Positions 20,421 to 32,356 of a stretch of 64,000 nucleotides of DNA are shown here, in pieces. The stretch spans positions 1,426,001-1,490,000 of the forward strand of contig JAKULF010000011.1 of the NCBI GenBank assembly GCA_022661535.1. Direction: 5' to 3'. Below the pieces are notes generated by a model. The model was not told the origin of the DNA, made no database searches, and saw nothing but the letters and a program-made list of their open reading frames with translations. The translations under genes and the position numbers were made by a program. The stretch is from Eutypa lata (taxonomy: Eukaryota; Ascomycota; Sordariomycetes; Xylariales; Diatrypaceae). How positions within the stretch are numbered: position 1 is the first letter of the stretch; each line of letters starts with the position of its first letter.

Positions 20421-23400
20421 ATATTTTAAAATATTTACGAGTTATTTATAAGTTTTTTTAAAATACTTATAAATAACTTATAAATAAAAAATTTATATAT
20501 TTATAAATTATTTATAAATTTAATAATTTTTTTTAATAAAATAATTTAAAATAATTAATAATTCGTAATATTTATTCGTATTTTATTTTATATCTTTTTT
20601 TATAATTAAAGCTTAATAAAAATAAAAATTAAATTTAAATATTTATTTTATTATTTTTTATAATAAATTATTTTTATTTTTTTAAATTTTAAAAACTTTA
20701 AAGTTTTTTTAATTATTTAATTAACTTTTTTTTATTTTTTTATATATATAATATATTAACTTTAATATTATTTTTTTTACTTTTATTTATTTAAAATTTA
20801 TTTAAAGTTAAATAATTAAATATAAAAATTCGTATTAATTATATATTCTTTTATTAAATAATAATACGTTTAATATAAATAATGTATAAATTAATAATTA
20901 TACGTATTATTAAATTATTTTAAAATTATTTTAATTTAATTTTTAAATAAAATAAATTATTTTTTATTATTTTTATAATTATAACTTTCGTAACTTTTTA
21001 TAAAGCGTTTATAATATTAATTTAAAATCGATATTTAATATTATACTTTCGAATAATTTCGTAAATTAAATATTAAAATAATATTTTAAAAATTAAAAAA
21101 AACGTTTTAAATTAATAACGTTTAATTTCTCGAAAAGTCGTTATTATATTAAATTAATAAATAATATTATATTTAATAAAATAAATAAAATAATTTATTT
21201 TTCGACTTTATATACTTTTTAAAAGCTTTATTAAATTACGAGGCATTTTTTATAAATTAACTTAATAATATCTTTTTCGATACTTTTTTAATAATTCGTT
21301 TTATCGTTAATTTTTTTAATACTTTTTTGTAATTTTTAAAAAATAACATTTTATTTAAATTAATTATAAACGTTAATTAAAAATTATTTTATAATTATTT
21401 TATAATATTTATTATTATAATAACTTAATAATATAAAATTATATTATTACGTAAAAAAAAATTATTATATATAAAAATTATAAATATAAATTAATAAAAA
21501 ATTTTATAAATATATATAAATATTTAATTTTCGTAATTATTTATTATATTAATAAAAAAAATACGAAAATTAAACTTTATTTAAATTAATAATAAAATAT
21601 AATTAAACGTTAAATTTAATATAAATATATATTAAATATTATTTGTTTTTTTTTTCGAAAATTATAATTATAACGATTATTTTATAATTATTTTTTATAA
21701 ATATTAAATAATATATTTTATAACTTAAAATTAATAAAAATTTATTTTTTATAATATTATATTTTATTTATTTATTATTAATTTAATTATATTATATTTC
21801 GTTTATATATAATTTAAATAATTTTTAATTTTTAAAATATATTTTAAAATTACGATAATTCGTTTAATTATATAAAAATTATTTATTAACGTTAATTCGT
21901 TAAAATTATAATATTAATTTTTTTTTTTTTCGTATATTTTTTTTTTCTTTTTTTTTTACTTTTTTCTTTATGCTTTTTTTTGCGCTTTTTTTATTCGATA
22001 TTTTTTTATTTTATATAACGATATTAATTTTAATTATTATAATTTTATTACTTTTATATTTAAAACTAATTATTATAATAATTTATTTATTATAAAATAT
22101 TTTTCTTTTAAATTAAACTTCGTTATTTTTTTTTTAAATAAAAAAAAGCTTTTATTTAATATATTAATAAGTTTTTTTAATTAAATATATAATTATTTAA
22201 ATAAACCTTTAAACTTTACGATATAAAAAATTATAAACGTTTTTTAAAATTTCTTTTATTACTTTTCGTATTTTTTACGTATTATTTTTTCTTTATATTC
22301 GTTATAAATAACTTTATTATTTATATTAAATATTTTTAATTAAATATAAAATAATATAAATAAAATAAAACGAAAAATATTTATTTTTATTATATTTTAA
22401 TTTTAATTAAAATATAAACGTATAAAACTTTAAATATATTTTATTAAAACGAATATACATTAAATATAAAAAATATTACGTATTAATATAATTAAATTAA
22501 AATAAAATTTATTATAATTTCGCTAAAAGCTTAATACGTTAATTTTAATATTAAAACGAATCTTTATTAAAATAATTAAAAAATAATTAAAAAATATTTA
22601 TTAAAAATTATTTACGTTTACGAATTAAATAAAATTTAATATTATCTTTTTAAAAATTATTTATATTAAATAAAGCAAATTTTATTTTTTCAAAATTTAA
22701 ATTTAATAATATTATTTTATTTATATTAATTTAAATTAAAATATATATATATATATAACGAATTTATAACTTTTTTTTTTCGTAATTTTTTTAATATTTT
22801 TTATATATTTTTTTAAAATAAAAAATAACTTTTTAATAAAATTTATTATCGTTTTTATTTAATTTAAAAATTATTTAAAAATTATTAAAATAATTACGAA
22901 ATATAATATATATTATTATAATAACAAAATTAAATAAAATAAATAAATATATTAATTTACGATTTTTATTTTATAACTTTTTAATATATTTAAAAACTTT
23001 AATAATAATTAATATTATTTCTTTTTATATTAATTATAATTAATAAAATAATTTCATTATATTATTTTTCTTTAAAAATAACGTTTTAAAATTCGTTATC
23101 TTTTTTAAGTTTTTTAATAATTTTTATAAAATATATTTTTTATATTCTTTTTAACGTATTTTAAACATTTTCAAAAATATTTAAATATTATTTTATAATT
23201 ATTTATTATATTTAAAATATAATTATTTCGAAAAACTTTAAATATATTCGTTAATTAAATAAACTTTTTCGAAATATTAAAAAAATAACAAAAATATTTA
23301 TATTTTTTAATAAAAAATTCGTATTTTTATTTTATAAAAATCTTATAAATTATTATTTATTTTTAAATTATAAATTATAATTTTATAAAACGTAATAAAT

Positions 23401-24929
23401 AAAAAATAAAAAAACTTTAACGATATTATACATTACGAATTAATTTAAATAATTTCTTAAAAGTTAAAGTTTTATTATCGATTATTTTTTTTTATTTAAA
23501 ATAAAAAAACTTTTATTTTTTAATATTAAAAAAAACTTATTTTATAAAAATTTATATTTAAAAAAACATTAAATAATAAATTATTTTATAATTATTTTAA
23601 AATATATATATTATATAAATTATATATTTCGATATTATTATTTTAAAACTTATCGTTTTAATTAAATAATTTATATTTTTTCTTAATTTATTTAATTTAT
23701 AAAAATTTTAATAATAATTATACATTATATATAATAAAAAAATCTTTATATATTTTTTAAAAAACGTATAATATATAAAAAAAATAACGAATTTTTTTTA
23801 ATTATTTAAATTTATTAATATTAAATTTTTAATTAAATTATTTTTATATAAAACTTTAAAATATATTAAGCTTATTATTTATAATAAAAACTTAAAAATA
23901 ATTAATTAATTTTAACTTTTTTAAACGAATTAATAAATAATTTTTATTTATTTTTTTTATTTTATTTATATAAATTTAAATATTAATTAAAAAATAATAT
24001 AATTTTTAATTATTATTAATTTAATAAATAATAACTTTTTAAAATATAAAAATTAAATTAAAAATAATTTAAATATTATATATTACGAATATATAAACTT
24101 AATTTAAAATATTCTTTAATGCATTATTAATAATAACTTTAATATATATTTATATACGCTTTAAATAAATCTTTATTAATATATTTTTAAAATTCGGAAA
24201 ATATTATTATATAAAAATAATAAAATATTTATTTTTTATAATAAAAAAAGATAAATATTAAAATATATAAAAATTAATTAATAAAATTATATTTACGTTA
24301 AAATATTTAAATAAAATTAAATTTTATAATTAAAATAAAAAAAAATTAATATATTATATAATTTATATAAAAATTATTTTAAAATTATTTTAATTACGTA
24401 TTTTAATTATTTTTAATAAATTATTACGATTAATACGTTATATTTATCTCTTTTATTTTTTATACTTTTAAAAACTTTTATATTTAATAAATATATTTAT
24501 TTTAATTTTTTTAATAATTAAATAATTTATTTTTAAATTATAATATTAATATATTAACTTTAATACTTTAATATTTTTATTTATAATTTATATAAAACTT
24601 ATTTAATTTAATAAAATATATTAAATTAAATCGAAAATAATTTTAAATTTTTCGTACTTTTTTCGAATAATTATATTATTAAATTTATTATTTTATAAAT
24701 TTAAAAAAAAATTATTAAAATTAAACTTTTTAAATTTATTTCGAAATTATTTTTAATTTATAAATTATTAAATTTAATTTTTATATTATTATTTTTAATA
24801 TTTATATTAATTATTATTAATAATATAAAAAAAAACAATTATAATATTAATTTAAAAAACGAAAAAATTAAATAAATTATTATTAAAATCGTTATTAATT
24901 TATTTTAAAAAAACATATAATATTAATTA

Positions 24930-25060
24930 TTTTCGTTAATTTTTACTTTTTTTTTATTTTTATTTTTACTTTTTTTTTTATTTTTCTTTTTTACTTTTTC
25001 TTTTTTTTTTTTTTTTTTTTTATTTTTTTTTTTTTTTTTTTATTTTTATTTTCGTTTTCG
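24930..25060. repeat. long T-rich/polypyrimidine tract
   Basis: Inside the degraded element, a run of T with scattered A and C (TTTTTATTTTTACTTTTTTT-like). It is low-complexity sequence, probably a C/T-rich original with C converted to T. Confidence 0.6.
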
Positions 25061-28000
25061 TATTTTATATTTTCTTTTTTATCGTATTTATCGTTAAAAT
25101 AATTTAATATTTTACGTTATATATTAAATTAATTTAATTTAATTTAAATATTTATTAATTTTTTTTAAAATAATTTAATAACGTTATAATTATTTAAATT
25201 TTTTAATAATAAAATAAATATAATTATAAATATAATATTTTAATAATAATAAAAAAAAAAAAAATAAAAAAAATTAAAAATAAAATAATTTTAAAATAAT
25301 TTAATTAATAAAAAAAATTCGAAAAATTAAATAAAAAAGAATCTTAATTAATAATTTTAAACTTTATTTTAAACTTTAATTTATTTTTAAAACTTAATTT
25401 TTTTCTTTTTTATTTAATAAAAACTTGATTTAATTTTAATAATTATAATAATAAATAAAATTACATTATATATTTCGATTTAAATACGTTATAATTAAAT
25501 AAAAAAAATTTCGAATTTTTTCGATTTAAATAAATTAAATTAATTAAATATAAATCGTAATAAAATAATCGTTAAATTACTTTTTATATTTAATTTTATC
25601 GAACGTATATTTATTTAACGATAATTATTTTTTAATTTTAATAATATTAAATATTTATTAATTTTATTTATTATTACGAAATATATAAAAAAAATTTAAA
25701 ATAATATAAAAAAAAATTAAACTTAAAGTTTTTATTCGATAAAAACGACGTCGTTAATAAAAACTTAATAATACGTATTTTTATTTAATTAAATTATTTT
25801 ATAATTATTTTAATATTAATTTAAGTTTTTTTAATATAAATCTTAATTTAAATATATAAATTTTAAAAAATTATTAATTTAATTTTTTTTAAATTAATAT
25901 TTTAATAAATAATTTATAAATTATTAATAAATAAATTTTATAAATTTATATAAATTTAAATATTAATATTAAATACGTTATAAAAAATTATAAAAATATT
26001 TTTAATTAATATATTTAAAAATAATAACTTTTATATTATTTATAATAAACGAATAATTTTTTAAATAAAAAATATATATATATAATTCGTAAAATTTATT
26101 TATTTTAAAATATAAATATATTTAATATATTTATAATATAATAAAAAAAAATAAATAAAAAAATAAATAAAAAATATAATAATAAAAAACATTACGTAAT
26201 TAATAAAAATTTACGTATAAAATAATACTTTTTTATATAATAATTTTATATATAAATTACTTTTCGTATTTTAATTTATAAAAAAATTTATATTTATTTT
26301 TATTAAATTATTTTATTTTTTTAAATTAAAAAAATTTTAATTTTTTAATTATATAATTACTTTATTTATTTAATTATAAATATTATATACGTTATTATTT
26401 ATAATAAAAAATAATTACGAAATAATCGTTTTTTATTAATTATTAATTTAAATTAATATAAATTAACATTATAACGAATTAAAAAAAACGCAAAATAAAA
26501 AATTAATTTTTATAAAATTTTAATATTAAAAAAACTTATAATTATAAAATAAATCTTTTAATAAAATAAAATAAAATAAAAAAAACATAATATAATTTTA
26601 AATAATAAATTAAATATAAAATATAAAATTAAATAATTATAAATTTTTAAATAATATTTATAAAAATAAAAAATTAATAATAATTATTTATTAAATAAAT
26701 CGAAATATAATAATACGTATTATTATTTTATAATTATTTTATAATATTTATTAATAAAAAATAATTAAAATATAAATAAATTATTTAAATAAATATAAAT
26801 ACGATAAATTTTTATTAAAAATAAAACCGTTATAATAAATAATAACGATAATAATTATTTTAATATAAATAAAAAATTTAATAAATAATATTTATTTATA
26901 AATAAAAATGTTAATAAAATTCGTTATTAATTTATAAATTATTTTTTAAAATCTTTAATATACAATTTATTATAAAATTTTATAAATAATTAAATTAAAT
27001 TACGTATAATAATTCGAAAAATATATTAATATTATTTAATTATTTTTTAATTATTTTATTAATATTTATAATAATTATTATTTTTATAAAAAAAAAATAA
27101 TTTTTTTTAAATTTACGTTAAAAATAATAACGAATTATTATTAATTTATTAATATAAAATTATAAATTATATTATTAAATATATTATAAATTTATTATTA
27201 TAAATTCGTAATAATATTATTTTATAATTTATTAAAAATAAAATTAAAAATATTAATATATATAATTTAAATATTAATATTAAAATAAAAAATATTATTA
27301 AAATAATATTTATATTTATTATTATAAGTTTTATATTATAAATTATTTTTTAATTATTTTATATATTAATATTTTATAATCGAAATATAAGTTATTTTAT
27401 ATATAATATATTTATTAATATATTATTATAAAAACGTTATATTATAAATTATTTTAATATAAATATTATTTTCGAAAACTTTTAATAATTATTAATTTTT
27501 ATTTATAAAAATATTTTAATCGTTTTTTTAATTATAAAATCTTTTTTAAAATATTATTTATATTAAAAAAAATATTTTTTTTATATTATTTTAATCGTTA
27601 TAATTTTTAAAATATTATTATATAAAAAAGAAAATTTTTACGTTTAATTTTATAAAAAAAAAATTAAATATTTTTAATAATTATAAAGCGTTTTAATTTA
27701 AACGAATTTAAAATTAAAAAAAAAATATTACGTTTAATTATATTTAAATTAAAAGTTATAAATAAATATATTTTTTTTTATTTTTTTTTATAAAATAATT
27801 ATAAAATAATTTAATATATTTTAAAATTTATATTAATAATTACCGTATTTATATTAAACTTTACGATAATATTTTATTTAAATTTATTAAATTTAAAATA
27901 AAAATTAATAATATTTATAATTTTTCGATTATTTATTACGATTCGTTTTTTAATTTACGTTTATAACGTAAAAAAATATTTTTATTATTTAATATATTAT

Positions 28001-28457
28001 AAAAAATTATAAAATAAAACTTTTATTATATTAAAAATCTTAAGCGAAAATATATATTATTATATAAAAATAATAATAATTAATTAAATATAAATATTAA
28101 AATATTATTTTATTTTAAAAATAAAATATTAAATAATTTAATAAATAAATCTTTTATTAAAAAATTAATATTTTTAATTATATTTATATTAAAATTTATA
28201 TTAAATTTTATAACATAAATATTAAATTTAATTTAAATAAAATTATCGAAAAATAAAATTATAAATAAAATAAAATTAAACGTCGTTATTATATTAATTT
28301 ATTAATTTTATCGTAAATAATTATTATTTTAATTAAAATTATAAAATATTATATTATAACGTTATAATTATTTATATTTAAATTATAATAATTATTTTAA
28401 ATTATTTTATAAAAATTATTTTATTTATAAATTATTTATATATATTAAAAAAAAAGC

Positions 28458-28476
28458 TTACGGGTTATTTATAAGT
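28458..28476 (-). repeat. subterminal inverted repeat, right
   Basis: Exact reverse complement of 20402-20420; see the left copy. Confidence 0.8.
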
Positions 28477-28651
28477 ATTAAAAAAAAACTTACGGATTAT
28501 TTACGAATATTTAAAAAAACTTATAAGTTATCCGTAAATTAAAAAAAAAAGTCGTGGGTTACCCGTAAGTTACCCATAAAAAATCATGGATACCCGTGGG
28601 CTACCCATAAAAACGCATAGGCTTTCGTGGGTTACCCACGGGTACCCATTC

Positions 28652-28661
28652 CCGACCCTTA
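28652..28661 (-). repeat. terminal inverted repeat, right
   Basis: CCGACCCTTA on the plus strand, that is TAAGGGTCGG read inward. It is followed at once by the target duplication. Confidence 0.85.
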
Positions 28662-28669
28662 ATGTTGGT
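28662..28669 (+). repeat. target site duplication, right copy
   Basis: ATGTTGGT, identical to 20283-20290. The ancestral empty site would read from 20290 directly into 28670. Confidence 0.85.
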
Positions 28670-29463
28670 TGTTTGGGTTTCCTGTAGCCACACACTTCCC
28701 GCATGTAGCCATGTTACTAACACTTTTATTATATAAACGCCTAAGGTGCACTTAAGAGAAGAATGGTCTGGCGCGTGGGGTCGCGGTCGCGCAGCGGCAC
28801 AGCAGTTCTCGTTCTTATGACATATATTATAGGTATGTATAATAGGTACGTCCGATTAGCTGCCTGTACGGGCCGGTCCTCCGCTCGTTAAGCCGGTAGG
28901 TACCTAGGTAGTTAAGGTTGCCGGGTGCGAAGCAGCCTCCACAAGAGGCACCCTAACCGCCCTATGTTCTCGGGCTATATTTTTGCCAGCGGCAATAACA
29001 TCCACAGCTCACCATTTCGAGCTACCTCTTAACGATGTCTAACAGCTGCTGCCACTTTGTTGATTAGTACCTTTTAGATCTTATGGTTACAGATGCCACT
29101 GCAATCTTTTAACTAAATCTCGTCTAGCAAATTGTCAAGTGACAATTTCAACAGTCGAACTGCCACCACTCAGCTAAAAATCATCTAGTTACGACTGCTA
29201 TTACTTGCTTGTTGGGGTTGTTATATATAGATTGCAGATATACAGCTTACAGATAACAGCAACTGTCAGCTGTTAGTGCCGGGGTTTATGGGATGTGTTC
29301 TTACCTTCTTCCCAGACCCCTCTCTTTTACAAGATCGTGTTGGGTGGCTGGTAGTTCCTAAATCGCGGTATGAATATGAAATGATAGGTTCTATAATAAT
29401 TAAGTAATGATCATAATCAAATCATATAATGAACAGTCAATAATACATGGATTTTATATGGTT
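28670..29463. other. intergenic region right of the transposon
   Basis: About 0.8 kb of ordinary base composition with no gene. It contains one TACCTAGGTA palindrome (28911-28920) and a G+C-rich patch at about 28765-28800. No RNA gene could be folded by eye. Confidence 0.4.
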
Positions 29464-30777
29464 TTATTCTCTTAGATAACCTCGGTCGAACAAATCAGAG
29501 CCCACTTGTGTAACCCTGTCCAGACTTCTCCTGGGAGTCTCCATCAATATATATGCATCATTTACGTTTTTGTCCGCAGTCCTGGGGAAGTCTTTCTGAG
29601 GCTTAAATGCTGTAGTCTTTGAAGACATTTTGAACAAGGAGTGATGTGTTGCATATTGGGATATTGTTTGAAAATGTTGTGGCATGACTGTGGACCAAAA
29701 GGCTTTTAATGCTGGTGCGCAGCCAACTATTATAGCTGCAGTGCACTCAGCGACGCTATTCAGAATATGTTAGTGACTCTATCCGCACGCATCCCTTGTT
29801 TGACATGAGATACTTACCTGCATAGACAAGTAGTTAATGTTGCCGAGGCATTTCCCAACCAAATTTGATACTTGTAATAAAGCGATACAACGGAAGCAAT
29901 GATACCACTGGTAACAAAATCAGTTATGGGCACATATGTTCAAAAAAGGCTATGTGTGGGGATCGGTTGGAAATTGGGTGGTTTACAGAAAGCCAGAGAA
30001 AAAAACGACTGCCAGGCCATATTTACGGCGGGAATCAAGTCGAAGTTCATAGATAGCGGGCATGGGGAGTAGAAGAATAACCACATCAGCTGGGGTCGTA
30101 ATGAATCCGGTGATAACACCAGTGAGCGTGGTGCCGTGCACACAAGTGTTGAGTACTCCAGCTTGCAACGGCTCATCTCCGAAACGGCACCATGCAAATG
30201 TTGGTGCCATAGCTGCTATCATCAGAACCCCTGACAGAGCAAGAGTTAAGTAGCAGCTATAGCGCAGCCATCGATGGACTCCAAAGAGTTTCACATAAAG
30301 CAGTAGAATTGGAGCTTTGCACGCCCATAGAGCAATTGCTATGAGGACTGTAATAACGATTCCCATCTGCAAATAATCGAGTGTTAGCATATGAGTATAA
30401 TGGATTATGTGAGATTCTTTACAAACCTTTACTAACCAGCTTTGAGAAGCTGCGGGGTTTGTGAACTCTGTTAACAAATTAGCTATGGTAATGGAAGAAA
30501 GTCAATGGACCATACCCGTTATTATCACATCATTCAAAGAAAAAATCACCACCATGAACGCAAGAGCCGTAATCGAAAAATCTAATCACGATTAAGTAAG
30601 TCTTTTTCAATATATTTTAGAGACGGGGAACAAACAATCATCAACCATAAGTCTATCATGTTGTTGAAAAGCCATGACACAACGAACTAAGACAAAGACG
30701 GTGCTGCAAAGTATCATTAAAATACCCACGGCAAGGTAAGTCTCTCGTGTCAACGGCTCTGCGGGGGGAGTGGACAT
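29464..30777 (-). CDS. Pth11-like integral membrane protein
   Basis: Six exons on the minus strand: 30777-30636, 30581-30516, 30467-30427, 30366-29987, 29907-29818, 29755-29464, encoding 336 residues in phase. The start at 30777 (MSTPPAEPLTRETYLAVG) is the first ATG in frame with the membrane segments. Landmarks are RLMVDDYFSITALAFM, the ALWACKAPILLLYVKLFGVHRW helix, a central WCRF...NTCVHGTT loop and GFITTPADVVILLLPMPAIYEL. It lacks the long first extracellular CFEM module. It is a 7TM fungal rhodopsin-like protein, a plasma-membrane receptor-like protein with no known ligand. Similar genes sit in many fungal metabolite clusters without a proven role. The weakest calls are the GTTTGT donors (30635, 30426) and the acceptor at 30468, chosen over one that would leave a 33-nt intron. 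Confidence 0.75.
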
Positions 30778-30973
30778 ATTGAAGCAATAACCATATAGAT
30801 TAATGCGTGAAGAATTGACAAGAATATATTGCACTGCAGTTTGTCGGATAATATAAGAGTAGATATCTGAAACTCGAGGACCAGTACTGTGACACACCGG
30901 CACACAACGGCAGGCAATGTTCGAAAGGCTTTAACTGTATTGATTTTGTGTGATTGTAGAAAATTATAGTGCA

Positions 30974-31016
30974 ACAAAAAAAAAAAAGAAAAAAAAAAAA
31001 AAAAGAAAAAAGAAAA
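30974..31016 (+). repeat. poly-A tract with interspersed G
   Basis: About 43 bases of A with a few G, upstream of the Pth11-like start. A simple repeat; no retroposon body is visible next to it. Confidence 0.8.
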
Positions 31017-31128
31017 GTCTGGAGCGAGGTGGGAAGTTCCCCAAGTTCTAAATAAAATATTAAGAGGAGAAGGGACCTGCCATATGCTGCCAACTTCACA
31101 GCATTAGCATTCTAGGTCAAATGGACTG

Positions 31129-31512
31129 CTATGCCATAGCTGCTAGATACAATGCCTCAAATTCTTCTGGTTTTTCACAATATACCCTCGTATCCATTCG
31201 TACCAACTTCTTGGAATGGGGCATGGGGTCACGGAGCGGCTTATCTTTTTGCACCGCCTCCTGATCTCCATAACGTAACGCTTTATTTCCATACTGCGAG
31301 AGATAGCAGCATGTTGGAGCCCATCTTACCTGAAGGTTGCATTTCTGCATTGCGACATGTAACAAGCCTCCGATGATAAAATAGCAACAAATCCCAAGCC
31401 TCGCATATAGACTTCCTGTTCTGTATCCCATTGTCACATCTTGGCCCCAGCCTGCCTGAAAGGAGCGGGGTAGAGTGGCAAGAACAGCAAGGCTCGCGAA
31501 GAGTAAAGTCAT
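31129..31512 (-). CDS. doubtful small membrane/secreted protein, 127 residues
   Basis: An uninterrupted frame with a true ATG at 31512. The N-terminus MTLLFASLAVLATLPRSFQA resembles a signal peptide, and a second hydrophobic stretch (LGICCYFIIGGLLHVAM) could span a membrane. The remainder is basic. An in-frame 36-nt stretch beginning GTAAGA and ending CAG could be spliced but is shorter than normal introns. I do not recognise it. It may be a chance frame. Confidence 0.3.
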   Translation of the reverse strand: MTLLFASLAVLATLPRSFQAGWGQDVTMGYRTGSLYARLGICCYFIIGGLLHVAMQKCNLQVRWAPTCCYLSQYGNKALRYGDQEAVQKDKPLRDPMPHSKKLVRMDTRVYCEKPEEFEALYLAAMA

Positions 31513-32356
31513 TTCAATAGAAGTTATGGACCTGGTCAGGGTGGCCTAAGTTTTTGTAACTGAGAGCCTCAGTTACCCACTTACCTGCATCTACCTAGGT
31601 AGTTCGGGAGTTAAATAGACTAACAGTTCCTTCTAAGGCCAACTCACCCAATCAAATTTCAAGTCTCTCTGGGGTGACTGATATTATGCGCCGTATCCCT
31701 GCAAGTGTTATAACCAGGTCCACGACAATGAACTGGCTTGCATAACGCATCTCTACGGCGGTGCCTTGTGCCAAGACTACTATGTCTATGTGTGCTGGGG
31801 TGGGGTTGATGCGGCACATTTAACCAACATACTGGCTCATGCAATAATATCTAAGCAATACTACCTTAAAAAACCTGTTTTTGGCTATTAATCTATTCAC
31901 TTCCAACTACATGAGGTGAGATAGGTACGTAAAGTACTTAGCCAACCGCCGGAAGCTCTGTCTCCACTTTATGCACCTTGTGCTTGTAGCTCGGGGACTA
32001 GTTAACGAATAGGGAGATGCCCCCAAAAGTTCCCATGGTGTCAACATTGCATATTTGACGTTGTTATAAATTACGACGTCAATTTTGTCTACTCTTATTG
32101 GAGATGCTGTAACAAGTATATTTCATTGGTTGTTACTCCCAAGACTACTTAGTGATAGCTAGCTAAGAATGATGTTGGTTGTATGCATGGAATGCCCTGT
32201 CCACCTAGAAGCAAGCCTGTACTTTATAGTGAATGATAGTGCGGAAGTCCTCGATGTTGCATGTCATGAGACTGTAAAATGAGTGGAAAATAATCTAAGA
32301 TTCCTTACAGATAGCTTGCAGCTTACCTATGACAAACTCGCTATCTAACTCGTTAT

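Larger units (their letters stand above)
20291..28661. mobile_element. hAT-type DNA transposon, RIP-degraded, 8.4 kb
   Basis: The block is bounded by terminal inverted repeats: TAAGGGTAGG at the left and, read inward from the right, TAAGGGTCGG. It is flanked by a perfect 8-bp direct repeat. An 8-bp duplication and ends of the form YARNG are the rules of the hAT superfamily. Subterminal copies of CCCACGG, GGGTA and ACTTATAAATAACCCGTAA occur in inverted orientation at both ends. The interior (about 20352-28540) is almost wholly A and T. It has no open reading frame of useful length and almost no CpA or TpG, as expected after saturating RIP. The transposase is therefore unreadable, and the superfamily rests on the ends only. 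The length is large for a hAT element, so a nested insertion or captured DNA inside is possible. Confidence 0.8.
30778..32356. other. intergenic region
   Basis: Between the Pth11-like start and the oxidase stop. It holds an A-rich tract (about 30974-31016), one TACCTAGGTA palindrome (31591-31600) and one doubtful small open frame at 31129-31512 listed separately. Confidence 0.4.

Noticed and set aside
20352..28540. A+T block as mitochondrial insertion, centromere core or separate isochore
   Set aside because: Its edges coincide with inverted terminal repeats and an exact 8-bp direct repeat, and no mitochondrial gene is readable.
28765..28800. tRNA-like G+C-rich patch right of the transposon
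   Set aside because: I could not fold a cloverleaf or find a T-loop GGTTCRANNCC in register.
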